A DNA stretch of 64,000 bases. Source: Orthonyx spaldingii (lineage: Eukaryota > Chordata > Aves > Passeriformes > Orthonychidae). The stretch covers positions 1,429,735 through 1,493,734 of the forward strand of contig VZTJ01003246.1 of NCBI GenBank assembly GCA_013397795.1. Reading direction: 5' to 3'. Made by a program: the position numbers and the translations under genes. The notes under the pieces were generated by a model. That model was not told the origin of the DNA. It ran no database searches and worked only from the letters and a program-made list of their open reading frames with translations. Of the stretch, positions 35,301 through 48,971 are shown one piece after another (the stretch's first letter is position 1; each line of letters begins with the position of its first letter).

Positions 35301-38300
35301 ATTTCAAACAGAAATTATGAGGTATTTAACTGAAACCATAACTCAAAAGCCAGAAAGTGATGTCTGCACAAACTCAGGGATATCCACTGTCTTAATTTTG
35401 TACCTGGAATCCCTGGTTTCCTTAAGTTTTATAAAATATACCACCCTTAACAGAAACTGGACTAAAGATAACTTGGTGTCAGGTATATTGTTTTTACTAC
35501 GTACAATGAAACAGCTTCTGTGGTTGGTTCCCTCACAAGACAAGGACAGTGTAACCTCCATTACTACTTCATAAATTCTTAGAGGAAAAGAGAAAGCAGC
35601 TTTTAATCATTAAAACTCCTCCAGCAGTGACAAATATTTCAATGCTTACCTTGGCAATCTCACGGGGCCTTCTTATTAATTTGAACTGCATGCTTTCCTG
35701 GCAAAGGAAACATTGCTACTGATTTCTACCATTCCTAACAAAGATCTCTTTTCATGGGCCCTAAACCTGGAAATTCACTAGTACAATCTGGTATCAAGCA
35801 CACAGTGTGCAAATGTGCAATATGTGGAGCATTGGAGAATCAGTCTCAAGTGTCTTGGGTTGAAGGGACTTGAAAACAACCATCCAGTGTGTGCCAGCTC
35901 TCTCACACTGCAAGATAACTGCCTATTCATAAAACCAAAAGAGTATTTTATACCAGGAAGTCTCTTTTCTACATGATTTGTAGGAACAATCAAGGCAATT
36001 AGGTGCACTTTTGGGTGTCTACAGAATGCCAACTATGTCTGCAAATAATTGTTGAAAAATGCAGCATCCACCTGAAAAAAATAAAGAACATGTGTTTATG
36101 TTGCACAGGTTATATAGAGTATGTGAATGAATCATGTTTTCTGCACAATAAAAAGGAAGAAATAACATAGTCTACCACAGAGTGCAGAGGCATGTGGACA
36201 GGAAAATTCATCATATAAGGTGTCTGAGAAAATCCAGGGGGAATTAATGATCTGTTCTATTCAAGAACATTTAAAAAACAATGCCATCTGGCATTAAGTA
36301 GAATTCAGGCCAAGAGCTGGCAGCAAAATAGGTTTGACAACCTTGACATAAAAACTACTTACTCTCAGTGCCAATTATGGTCTCCTTGCCAGTTCAAAAG
36401 CATATCCTTCCAAGAATGGCATTTAGCCCCTACTGGCATCTGAAACACCACACAGTCTTTACACCAGAGATTAAAGTAAAAACACTTATGCAAAGCACCA
36501 AACAGAGATAACAGCATAATCTGGATAAACACACCAAATACTAAATCACTGTTCATTATGTTTAGAACTAATAAGAGCTGACATCAAGTAGTTAAAAAGA
36601 AAGAATGTTCATTTCTCTAGCTAGGAACTTTGAAATGTAGTTGCTTTACTTATTCTAATAATTTTGTAAGTCAAAATTCTTTCAATTTTTTTTAGAAAGG
36701 GTCCTAGTTGATCATTGCTTTCTTTACAGAAATGGAACTTCCTCAGCTACCTATTTCTTACCAAGTGCGTTTTCCTAGGCTAGTGACAAATAGATAAAAC
36801 TGAGACCAGCTTCTTTCACAACATTAATTGTCTTCACTATTAAAAGCCAACAATTAGCTCTATTCAGGTGCTATTTAACTGATTTCAGATAGCTAAAGGG
36901 GAAACATGGTCTTATTTTATATGTTATCAAATCTCAAAGCTTCTATGGCTGTCCAAAACTGATAGGCATGGCCTCTCTTCCTTGAAGAGCAAGAACTCTG
37001 CTTCAGTAACTGGCACTGAAGAATGGATGTGACATCTTAATCCAAGACTAAATTTAATAAGAAATAATAGGATTTCTGGGAGATAGCTGTGATCACCTTC
37101 CATGTTAACCTAAAAAGAAACCCATCCTTATAATTTAAATTCTCAGATATAAAAACAACAAAGGGTTAAAATTTTTAGAAGTGCCATGACAATTTTCACA
37201 TAATGACTGCCTACTTTTAAGATGTGAAAACTATTGTATAGGACTTACTTTTCTGATTGGTTTGAAGCTATGAAGTGGGTTAATGAAGGTGTTATATTAC
37301 AAAGTGCACAACACTTATATGCAAAATTTTATCATGTAATTTACAGTAATCACAGACACTTCCAGATTTATTCTTAATACTCAGTTATTTTCCTTTCATT
37401 GTTACTAAAATTTATACTAATTCCCTAGTGAGAAATTTAAAAATGTATGTTGCGTATTTAGAGGAAAAACATTGCATCTGAATTTTAACTTGTATAGAAT
37501 ATCTGTATCTGAAGATAAAATATTTTCTTTAAATGGCCACAAGTCACCAATTGTTAATAAATATGAAAACCTAATCCTTTTAAGACTGAGTATTTTAAAA
37601 TGGTAATGGTATTTGTACCATATTTCCTATGTAATGTAACATGTTTCCCTGTTGTTTTCATATTGTCTAGTTCTAGATTTTTAGAAGTGTACCATCATTA
37701 GCTCTTTCAGAACAGAAGGTGGAAAGAATAAGGGAATTGCAGCATGGCTGCTCAACTAAATTGTCAAAGAGTAAAAATAAACACCTCCATCTACATGTAT
37801 TGCAGCAAACAGCTTCTCATATGTTTTATAATTCAAAAGACTAAAAGTAGTTGAGGCAAAAATTTGCAAAGTTTTAAAAAGGAGCCTGAAATAATAAAGG
37901 CGAACAGAAAATCTAAACTGACTTGTGACCTTTGATCTGACTTACAGACCTGAAATGAATTCCTAATATGACAGTAGCTTATTAAGATTTTACCTTAGGC
38001 ACTTCAATATCACTGAATCAGCAAACTAAGGATATCAAGCTATAAAAAAAGACAAAAGACTAGCATATTTTAAAATATATTTGAAAATAGATATGTGTAA
38101 TTATTTATGTTCCACAGATGATATATTTCGTTAGGTATCAGCGAGTAGGACATTTCAGTTATTTTTCAGACACAGTATTAAAGTCAATAACAGTGTGCAG
38201 CTAATGCTTCTACTCAAAATATTGTTTCCTGGTTTCCTGTGATTTCACATGGTATTAGAGAAAAGAGATGATTTAAAAAGGGAAATTGATAAATAATGCT

Positions 38301-41300
38301 GAATTCAAACAACCACTCATTTGCTAAGTAGAAATTAAGAGAAAATATCAGCAAAACATATAGACCTGATGGAACTTATTGGCATTTTGTAAGTATATAT
38401 TCATTTAGCACATTGTTTCAGTGTTTTGTGCTAGCTCGTAATTAATCTTACCCAGGTCCCATACAACTATACAATTATATAATTTTATAAGAATTTGACT
38501 TAATGCGTTGACAACTTCCCCAAAAATTAGGGCTTTTGATGTTGCTTAACAGAATCACTATTAAAGGAAAAAACCCATTAGACTCAACTCTGTTTTACAG
38601 CCTGCTGCAGCAAAACCAAAACCAACCAAAATGTAAACTAAATATGACTACATAAATGTTACTGATGCTTAGAAATTCCATGGTTCTGTTCTACTTTATG
38701 GATTGGACACTCCAAGCAGGTCCTCTACATGCCACAATCATAGAACACCATTGATGTAATATATCCCCTCCAGAGAAGACACAGAAAACAAGAAGAATTT
38801 CAATCAGATTAATTGTCCTAAAGCAAGTGTAATATGTGAAATCTGCTAAGAAAGTATGTCTTACTTAGTAAGACTTTTTTCATAGTAAATTTGAAAGCAT
38901 AATTATGCATATTTAAAAGAAGATTCAATATATATATTGAATATATATATATTTAGTGATTGGCATTTTCATGTACATATGTAACTAAGATGCAAAATAC
39001 TAGCACTGCTACAAAAGAGTAAATATGTTAGATCAATGTCTTGGATAATTTATGAGTAGCTCATTCTAACTTTATTAGAATATTAGAATAATATCCAATT
39101 AGTATTTTGAAATAATTGGAAAAAGTGTGTAAACATGTAAAAGTGCTAAGATTTTTAGTTGCTGTAACTCCCAAACCCTTGTTTTATTCCAAACATGACA
39201 TTGGAAATAACATTTATGAAAAACAAGAACTGCCTTAGTCCTGTGATGATCAAGATGAACAAACATATATACTGCAAAGTTTTTAACTTTGAGGGGGTTT
39301 TTATTTCCACAAGTCAGATGAAATTGCATGACATTTTATTCATACTCAGGAATGAGATTTTTCAAAAAGATCCTGATTGCACTCAGGCTTAACAAAATGT
39401 AATGTGTCCTGCACTAAACCTTGCCTATAATAAACCATTTTCATAGTTACAGATTGTGTATCAGCATTCATTATTGATATAAAAAGGCAAGAATAAAAAT
39501 AGGAAAAAGTGTATTTAAGACATAAATTTACTTATGAAGGAAAAAAAAACCCCTGCAATCATATTTACCACATAGTGGGCTTAGTCAAGGTACAAGAGAA
39601 ACATCTCCAAATGTTGGTATGTTCCGTAAAACTCTTTTTATCCTGTTTAGAGTGTGTTCAGGGACATATGAAAGGAGTGGCAAGAAGGTAAAAACCTAAT
39701 GTCTCAGGCCTTTCTCTTTTACCTTCTTAAAATAATTCTCTATTCATAGTCAACAATTTTAACCTCTGTGATGGGATAGAAAAAGCAACAATTTTATATA
39801 TTGAAGCAGTTTAGGTCAAAACATGAAGGAATTCTGGGACATGAAACCAACACTATTTTAGAAAGAGTTTAATGCAGAGCTTTTCTGAAAGCAATTGGAT
39901 GGCCATAATATAAGCAGTAGTGATTTATATGATTGAAGCAGATCCCATGAAGTTCAACATCTGCCATCGGATTACATGTTTTAATTCATAAAAGCACATA
40001 ATTAAAATAACCAAACCTGGAAATTATTGTGAGAATATAAATGTTCAGAAAAGGAAAGGAGGAAATCAGGGGCAAAGTGGGATACATACGTTTCCCTGAT
40101 TGAATGTCTAGTATCTCTGAAACCAATTTGACCTTCCAAACCAAAGACTCTGCCAGGTAGTTGGCACAAGATACTTCTTTCATAAAATCTGTTAAAAGTA
40201 ATTGAAATCATTTCCCCTCTGATGCTTAGAACAATTTTTAAATATTCAGGAGTAGATGTTCATATGTTACAGATAAACAGTGAGAAGCCCATTAGTATTG
40301 AAAAAAAAGAAGCATAGAAACAAGTTCTAATACAGCCTTCATCACAGAATAGTTGTCCAACTCACAGCTCATCTCCAACAGTTCAGTTTCCTAAAAGGCA
40401 CTGTAGAAAACACTTAAAAAAATAAATATATATCTATACATTGAACTTCTGAATGATATGTAATAGATAGAATTATCATTTGCTTGGGTAAAATTTTTCT
40501 TCTTCCACAATGTTTATTCACCTATTTTACTTCTCCCCCACTTTGACTGGATGTAAACCCCAACTGAATTTATTCAAATGAACATTGATTATTTCAGAAA
40601 TCTTTAAATTGTTTTACAGCTGTAGTCTTGTGACTGAGGATGGTTTGTTATGAAAATCAGAATAAAGCCATTTTGGATTGCTTTATATTTCCTTTTTTTC
40701 TAATAATAAGTTTATTAGTTTATTAAACTATCACTTATTTCCTGAAAATGATAAAGTTTGTTTTTATTTCAAATATAAAAGTAAGGTATCTGAATGAAAC
40801 AGCTAGTATAACAAACCAATAATTAAAAGAGAATATATTGAGGGATTTTATATAGAGTATTGATTTCTACATGAGAGAGAATACAAATCTATGGTTTATA
40901 AAATACCTTGGTAAATGATCATTCATTGGTTTACTTTCTGAGCAATAAATTCAAAGTTTAGTGCAGGAAAAAAAAGGTGTGATGTCAATGCCATGTTTGT
41001 GAGATATCATTAAGAAAAGGGACAAAGTCTGACTTAAGTTCACTGTAAGAAACTGACCTGCAATTTATTAAATTCTTGTGATTGTAGGTTTACACTTCAA
41101 GCATGGAATGCTGAAATGACACTCCGTTGCTATGTTTTTAGCAAAAATAACTATACCCAGTGAAGTCCACCTACTCTCTTCACATGTGGCACAAGATTAA
41201 TATATACATTCATTAGAATATGTACATTTGTATAAAACAAGTTGCTACTTATGTATTCTTTCTCTTTAAACCAGGTAGCAATAGAAAAAACAAAAAACTC

Positions 41301-41484
41301 TTACTAAGGCTGACAAGTTGCAGTTAACCAAAGATGTGGAAAAGAGAGACAGGTGTGATGGGCTTCTATACAGACAAAAAGTTATATTGATACTGAAGAA
41401 AAAGTTAAAATACAGAGTCTTCAAAATTTTAGATAAAGCCACACTTTACATGTTTTGCATTTCTGGTGCAAGGTTGCACAGAAA
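32382..41484. other. Long A+T-rich non-coding stretch, nothing recognised
   Basis: About 9.1 kb, the longest quiet part of the window. I found no LINE, LTR, splice-bounded coding island or RNA gene. Open frames reach 98 codons (33182-33478, plus) with no motif. Around 38690-38760 and 40330-40380 a few phrases recall very old CR1, but not enough to annotate. Confidence 0.5.
38924..38941. repeat. Perfect 18-bp A+T palindrome
   Basis: TTCAATATATATATTGAA is identical to its reverse complement and is followed by a further (AT)n run to about 38952. In A+T-rich DNA this is probably a chance extension of a TA microsatellite. Confidence 0.9.
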
Positions 41485-41757
41485 CATGACAGGAAAAAAT
41501 GGCCTCAAGCTGCACCAGGAGAGATTCAAGTTTGACATTAGAAAAATTTCTTTATTGAAATTGGAATGGCATTGGAACAGGCTGCTCAGGGAAGTGGTGG
41601 AGTCACCATCCCTGGGAGTGTTCAAGAAATGACTACACATGTCACTCTCTGCTATGGTTTAGTTGACATGATTCTGTTCAGCCAAAGGTTGGACGTGATG
41701 ATCCTGGAGGTTTTTTCCAACATTGATGACTATGATTCTATGCTTTTGTGACCTACT
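41485..41757 (+). mobile_element. CR1 LINE 3' end fragment
   Basis: The plus strand shows GGCCTCAAGCTGCACCAGG at 41501, AAATTTCTTTATTGAAATTG at 41544, GGAACAGGCTGCTCAGGGAA at 41574, GTGGTGGAGTCACCATCCCT at 41594 and the terminal GACTATGATTCTATG at about 41728-41742. This is the last part of CR1 ORF2 (H-W-N-R-L-L-R-E-V-V-E-S-P-S-L-type segment) and its 3' untranslated tail. The 5' truncation near 41485 is typical of CR1. Conservation is better than in the other copies, so this one is comparatively young, yet it still has no complete frame. Confidence 0.85.
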
Positions 41758-44700
41758 ATAAGCAGAAACTTGTACTAAACTTTGGATATGTAACCAACCA
41801 ATGTTATGAAGCCTGGTGCTACAGGGAGTCTACATTTTACTGAGGCCTAACCTCTTAGATAACCACTTGGAATATTTCTTTGATTTGTTATTCTCACATT
41901 TCAGTGTTTTATGGTAGGACACACAAGTGTTTTTGACAGAATAGAGCTTGAAACTTTACTGGAAAAAGCAGATAAATTGTTAGTCCCAGGTTTTACCTTG
42001 CCCGTGGGCAAGCTGAAGACAAATTCTGTGCCTACTCTTTCTAAGATTCTTCTTAGGTTCTACTGCTAATTCCTCCATTTTCTTTTAGTGGACCACCTTT
42101 TCTCCAGTCTGAGGATGGTACTTTCTGGTTTGTGTTTTACCTGTAAGAAAAGACAACGCATATAGTCCAAAAAGACAAAACGCTTTAATCAAACACTTCA
42201 TTTCTTACCAGTAAAGCACAGGAAGATATTCCTTGTTAGAGAAACAGAGTCTCCTTCATACAAAACCCCTCAATCTAGTTCTCATTTTTCTTTGAAGTTG
42301 GTATTGGTTACTCCTGTTCTCCACAGCCTAAGGCTTGTCTTCTTTGTCCTTTATTAGCTCTACTACTAAGTTGCTAAAAAAACCTGTTTCCTTTCTTCCT
42401 TGGTTGATCTCTTCTCACCTTGAAATTAAGCTACTGAAGGATGCTCTTCTGCTCCTTATACCTTCCAGCTTCCTTTGTCAACAAATACAGTACAAAAAGA
42501 ATGGTATTGAAACCCACAAGTGGTCCCTCTCTCAAAAGGCATTAGTGAACATACAAGCCAAATTGAAGGTGGGGAAGGATGTCAGTGTTTAGGCAGACTG
42601 AGTAATGTTACTATAGTTGTTTAAGTGGCAATAACCTAACAGAAAAGACAAAATAAAACAGTGGTATGGCAGGGGACATGGGAGAGGACGAAAAGTGGAG
42701 GCATTGTAGAGGAGGAAATAAGAAAACTGAGACCACTGACACATGACAATTGAGTAGGAGTCTCTGCAAAATATGACAGCTTTTGTATTTATCCTTCCCT
42801 GCTGCAGCCCTGGACTGGATCTCCCTGTGCAAACATCAGTGTTTTATTACACAGACCTAGACACTTAGAGGACCTTATGACAGAGTCCTTTCCTAAATGC
42901 CTCTGTTTGGATGCGGTCCTTGTTGGAAATAGCTTTGCCCTATCTCTTTTGCAACTCTATCTGTGGCACCTTAAGTTGCTTGTACCACATCTCTGGCTGG
43001 TAGAATCTCAAAAGCAAAGAACTTGAGAGAAAGATGTTCATAGTTTGAACGTCAAGCTTGTCTCTGCTTCTGCAGCTATGGAAGTTAATGCTGCGACTTT
43101 CATTGCTGGAGAGGTGATAAGTACAGGGCCATTTTGAGGATGCAATTACCCTTATTCACCATGACTACATCCAAGTTAGTAGGTTTTCTTACTAGATCTT
43201 TTTCCATGAAAGCAATTATCCATTATTAATAATATTTTGCTTTATTGTAATTTTTGTAATTGCTTCACACATATAAATTCTATTATATTGTAAAGAAAGA
43301 ATGCTTGGGAATCAGAGACATTAATTTTATTATTTTGTTTTTCAAATTTTCTGGAATATTGCAAGATTTATAAAAATGTGATTAAAGGGTTAGAGAGTTC
43401 TTATTTAACTTTTTTGAAAGGCTGATATTGTATATATGACTTTCAGGATTTAAAACAATAATAAAACAAAAATAATACCTTAATTTAATGGCTGAAATGC
43501 TCGCCAAGTAAACTTGAAAGAAAGGATTTTGAATTACAAGCTTCAGAAATATATGGTTTTATTTTTTAATTTTCTACAAAATTATGGATATTTTGTCTTT
43601 TAGATCTAGTATGGTTTCTATCACTGATATGATTTCTTTATCTGCCAGAGTGTGAGCAAAAATTAACACATTTTTGTCTCTAAACCCACCTGGACAGCAA
43701 TTTTCCACGTCTACCTTTGGACAAACTCCCTTCTATAATTGTCAGTTTAGATTTATAATATCAGTGTAACCCTTTTGTATTTTATAAATAGCTTAAAATT
43801 TTTATTTGACTAATTTTTTTTTTTATTATTTTTTTTTATGAACACTTCCTTTTAGGCAAATATTGTTTCTCAATATATATGAGCATACCTCATAAAGAAG
43901 CACCACAGAAAGTTCTTCAGGTTTTAGGAAGTTTTTTAGATTTGCACATGAAATGAACATTGTATTCAGTCTAGTTAGTGGAGATATATTATAAATTGAG
44001 GTCCAATTTTGTAATTAAGTAGAAGAGTGAATTAATGGAGGCTAAGCAGGAATAAAGACTATGTATGCTTTATTCTAGGTCAGCGTGACCTTGTCTTTGT
44101 CCTAGCTAGACAGTACTGGATTCTGAAACTGCCCATAAAATCTGAATTTTTACCTTCCTGTAATAGCATAAAGCTCTTTACTCATTTAGGGTGATAATAA
44201 GCAAACCTCTCCATAGAAATTGAAATTACTGAATTAGTCACCATTCCTGGTTAATTATAAACTATGATTGTCCATTTCTGAACTATTCATATACCATAAA
44301 ATCACTACCAGTTCCCCATATTAAAATATCTTACTTCTGCCTAAACTAATAAATCTTACTAAAGTGTCTCCACAACAGAGCAACAAAACCTCCAGAAGCA
44401 GAATAAGCTTTTCTTTTAATTTTTAATTTTTTTATTTCTATAATTCAGAAATCAAAAATTAAGATAAACTGAGGTGCCACTTCTGAAATACTCACATTTT
44501 CTCCTCCATCGCATTTTGGTGTGAACTCTATCAGGACTACTACTGAATTTATTTAAATTTTCTTTCTTTGATTACTCTCTGCAACTCACAGGAAATATGC
44601 AATATGCCATCTTGAAACAAAGATTCAGGGACATTATTTCTTTAAATTCAATTGAAAATTATAAAAATTGCTTGCAAAACTGTAAGAAAAGTTGAATTCT

Positions 44701-47676
44701 ACTGATTTTTTATATCTTCAAGATAATGGCATCATATCAATCAGTACTGATAATAAATAAAAATAAAAATATTGTATTATAATTCTCTATTAGAAATTAA
44801 AACTCTGAAGCTTACTGAGGAAAAAAGAGGGTTCTTAGAATGCAATATCAATGTTAAGTAGGGTCATAATTTATACTTTACAATCAGTACAAGTCTTTTT
44901 TTGATGTTGCAGTGTTGTTGTTTTACTCATTTAAGTCCCTTTTACTGCTAAGGAACATAAAATATAAAATTCTCAGAGTATCTATGATATTGAAGTTAAA
45001 CAAATAAAGCAATAGAAAGAAATACCTAAAACAATAGAAAGAAATATCCAGCTGTTTAATATATCTTTCTCAAGAAAACTTCAACAGACATCAATGCTCA
45101 GGTAAAACCCTTACAAGTGCTTTTATTTCATTAATATATTAATTGAAGCTTTTTATATAAGTTTCTTTTTTAAGGTCTGCTTCACATTTGAGGATGATTC
45201 CTACAAAAATTGTATTCAAGCATGAGGTGGAAATATTACTGACAATTTTCTTCTGTGATCTCCTGCATTTTTTAATCAGTAGATTAAAATTCAACAGCTG
45301 CTCTCAAGGAAATGTATGCCATAACTTACAAAACCTACCTCAAATATTCATTCGGCATTGAATCTTATCAATGTTTTTGAAGACAATGCAGAGAATAGAA
45401 CTGTTGTTTTCTTTATTCCGTGTATTTCCTTTTCAAAAAAAGATGTAATTTCATTTGGACATAAATAAGAAAAATGCTCAAGGACCAGGTTAAGATGACA
45501 GAGCACTCAATCAGTCTTGAGAGAATACTCAAAAGTAAAAGTGATCTCTAAAATAATTAATCCCTTTGGTACTTCTCAGAGAATTCTGATCTTGTGTTTT
45601 CTGAAAAATTAAGAAAATATTGCTTGGTGGATTTTGATTTTTTTCTTAATTTTGTCATTTGCCCATGCCTCCTTTTCAAAAGTGCTTCTGAATGAATGTT
45701 TTGGAAGGCAGCAGTGTTTTTCCAAAGCTGATCAGAGTTAACAAAAATGCAATCGTTTCAGTGACCCTGAACTTAGGACAAGACTGGAAGCGATTTTCAA
45801 GTCTTATTCAGGGTTATTTTCCACCTGAAGCTGAGATAATGTGAAAATGTAGGTAACCATAGAAAAACAGCCCAGCACAAAATGTTGGAATTTTATAAGG
45901 AACATTATAAATATAAATACATTTTTTTAGGGAATTGAAAACTTGGTTTCATTGCCTAAAACATATAAACCACATAATAGACTGTTGTTAGTTACTTGAC
46001 AAGAATATGTTTGGTTTTCTGTTGAATTTCATATTTATGTATTAATTAAAAAAATTAGAAGCTGAAAGACATTTGATTTGTTTAATTGAAAAAAAACCCA
46101 AAACAAAACACTGTTAATATTATTGGAGATTTGTCAAGAGCTGTTATTGAATCAGAAGACAAAAAGTTATATAACCCTCAGTGATACATAGTATTATTAA
46201 AGTACTCATATGCTGAGTACTTCTGGTTTTTACTTTTATATTTTCCCAAACTGTGTATTCCTTAAAAGAAGGGAGCAGGAGAGGGTTTGCATTCTGTGCT
46301 TGATTAGAAGAACCGCAACAGGGAAAACATGCTGAAGAAACTGAACAGTTAACCTTCCACATGCATGTTTGAAAACTGCAGTTCTGTTCCCAAGAATATT
46401 GTAATTATTTTGTGTGTATTTGATGTCAGCTATTTACAAATATTGCCACAGGTGGTATATTGAGTTTGCAAGGCCTCAGGATGAAGGTTTGCCAGGCTTG
46501 CTCTGTTTGAACTTGTCTTGATGTGCCTGGTGACTTGTTTTTCTTGACCCCAGAAGGGAAGGGCAAGGTTAACCATAACACCAGGTAACGGTATAGACAT
46601 TTTATAGCATATGTATAGCAATTTTAACTGCAGCTTTAGTAATGATATTTTGTCTGTAAGAGTGGTGTTCTTTCCTTTGTTTTGTTTTTCTTTCTTTTTT
46701 CTTTTTCTGTAACGACTGTATCTTGACTAGTAATAATTCTACAATTAAATCATTAAGTTGTCAAGAATATTAATTATAAATTCTTGCCTTTATGTTTCTT
46801 TTTTTCTCTTTTATCCATAAGAAAAATTTGAGCATAAAATGGAAGGCTAAACTTCCACAACACCTTCTTTCTCTGATGAAATAACATCGGTTTAATCTCC
46901 CACTATTAGAATTCATACCGCTTTCATGTCTGAACATTCTTAAATGTTCAGACAGCAAAAAGGTGATTCTGAAATAACTTATCTCTGTACAATTACTTTA
47001 CCCCTATCATACCTGTACATGTTTCTTGCTGGGTAATAACAGACGCTCCATTGCCTCTGTCTCCATAATTTCTTTGCTTCTTTTTTTTTTAATTTTTCAC
47101 TGGAGTATTTAAAAAAAAAAAAGTAAAAATGAAATTTCTTTCTGTTTTGCATGAATAAAAGGTAAAATGGGCTGATATCTTCACCTCTCTTCACTGGTTC
47201 TGTAATTAATCAGTCAGTTGTATACATGTAATTCCAATTATTCTAAATGTCTACATTGCTTGCATATGTTTATCATAAAAAATGGGATGTCTATGAGCAG
47301 AACATTAATTAATTAAATAAGTAATGACTTATTCTATAATAAAAAGTATCTGTGGTGTGATGTCTGTGGTATGAACAAAGTTTTAAAAATACAAATTTGC
47401 CTAAAAATAAGTTGTGTGTTATTTCATTGATATTGCCAATCATCTTTAAAAGAAAGTTCATCCCTCTCTTGGTGGTAAACATGTTGAGCTAATAGAGTTC
47501 TGAAAAGGCAATATCATCAGAAAAGAATCTGCCACTTTGGAGTCACACTCTCTGAGAGTACTAAGGACGAAGCCATGGAGAGAACCGCCGCAGAGGACTC
47601 AGACAGGGAGGTGAAAGCAGAATGTCCAGAATAAGGGAGATATCTTACCCCAAGCACAAAAATAAATCTTGTGTAC
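41758..47676. other. Long A+T-rich non-coding stretch with minor simple repeats
   Basis: About 5.9 kb with no recognised gene or element. T-rich runs occur at about 43815-43840 and a pyrimidine-only run at about 46670-46710. The G+C content rises slightly around 42650-43130 without an identifiable feature. Confidence 0.5.
45010..45046 (+). repeat. Pair of 15-bp direct repeats
   Basis: CAATAGAAAGAAATA occurs at 45010-45024 and again at 45032-45046, 22 bases apart. It looks like a local duplication of A-rich sequence. Confidence 0.85.
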
Positions 47677-47777
47677 CTGACATTTACCAGTCTTCCATCT
47701 GGGTGTAAAACTTGTACAACTTCGAGTCTGTCCATACACCACTTAGCCAGTTCCATGCCATCAGCCCTTCTGTCCAC
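47677..47777 (-). other. Possible internal exon of an unidentified protein
   Basis: On the minus strand a 101-bp open segment reads V-D-R-R-A-D-G-M-E-L-A-K-W-C-M-D-R-L-E-V and continues V-Q-V-L-H-P-D-G-R-L-V-N-V. It is preceded by a pyrimidine-leaning CTTATCTTACATTAAG (acceptor-like AG) and followed by GTCAG/GTACAC (donor-like GT). Amino-acid composition is balanced and charged, unlike the chance frames of this A+T-rich window, and the local DNA is richer in G+C and CpG. I do not recognise the protein. The same frame continues open past the donor for another 50 or so codons, which is neutral. It could be a real exon, a pseudo-exon or a decayed repeat; confidence is low. Confidence 0.25.
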
Positions 47778-48892
47778 CTTAATGTAAGATAAGATGATAG
47801 GTTTTGAATATCAGTGCCCTACACTGGTGGAACAATATTGCTGAAAATTAATACAGATTTGGACTGTGGCTAAACTATTACCCAGACTGATACTTTCTGA
47901 AACTGATTGAACTACAGTGCTAGCTGAAATGTGGGAGAGTTTACATTAAAAGGAAGTACTGGAAATTTGGGACTGGATGCTGTCTGGGAGCAGTCCAAAC
48001 TGTGTAAGCATCCAGCAGCAGCCTGTGCTGTGGCAGGGAGCTCACAATGATGCTGAGGAAGGACTAAGGAAAGAGCTCCATCAGTCCAAGTGCTGATGGA
48101 GCCACTGAAGCTCAAATCTCACATGCAAGACTAGGTGAGACCCTACTAACACAGCTTTGATTTAATAGCTGTAATCATCACCCAAACTTTTTGTAAGTAA
48201 TGAACTTGATATGTAGGCAAAAATTGTGAGATATTTCATTGCAGACTGAGGACTATTTTAAAGCAAAGGAAGTTGCTATAATTAATGTATTCTATCTATG
48301 TAGATAATTTTAGCTGTATTTATCAATATTCAGCATTTTCAGCCGTTGACTTCCTCATGTTTTAATTTTGATAAGGAGTCTTTATTATTCTCTTCAAAAT
48401 GGCTGTCACAGAATGTGACTTAAGAAAATATCAGTTTTTCCACAGCTAATTGTTGTAGAGTCTAGATTTAATAACAGCCGAAGGTCAATAACTTTTCCTG
48501 ATCCTAAAATTTTTTAAGAGAAAACATATATCAAGAAACCACCACCACCTGAACATCACAAAGATTTAAGCCAAATAAATTTTTAAAAGTAGTTGTAACT
48601 GTAGAAAAGTGTGTATTGAGGAATGTATGTGGTATACAAATTACGCTAAATCTGAAGATTTTATCAAACCTTCGTTTTGCTTCTCAAACTTGAAATGTCT
48701 TAATTTTCTGAATCTACTTTTTTTTCTCTTTTTATTTAGTGGTAGACAATCTAAATCTAAAAAGCATAAGGAATATGCAAGTGCAATGCATGTAAATGAA
48801 TTACATAAGATTTAGGCTTTATAAATGGGAAGCTGGAGTTAAAACACTGAAAATTCATGAGAAGTTTTGGAGTATTTTTTTCAACAGTGCTT
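47778..48892. other. Non-coding stretch, nothing recognised
   Basis: The interval 47900-48130 is somewhat richer in G+C, with phrases such as GGGAGCAGTCCAAACTGTGT, but matches no family I know. The rest is A+T-rich. Confidence 0.45.
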
Positions 48893-48971
48893 ATCCATCC
48901 ATCCATCCATCCATCCATCCATCCATCCATCCATCCATCCATCCATCCATCCATCCATCCATCCATCCATC
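48893..48971 (+). repeat. Perfect (ATCC)n microsatellite, about 20 units
   Basis: ATCC is repeated without interruption over 79 bases. On the minus strand it gives an apparent W-M-D-G peptide repeat and on the plus strand a H-P-S-I repeat; both open frames are artefacts of the 4-bp unit. A short (AC)n run follows at about 49067-49077. Confidence 0.98.

Noticed and set aside
38690..38770. Very old CR1 tail suggested by CAATCATAGAACACC
   Set aside because: Too few matching positions to separate from chance.
48893..48971. CRISPR-like array
   Set aside because: It is a 4-bp microsatellite without spacers, in a eukaryotic genome.
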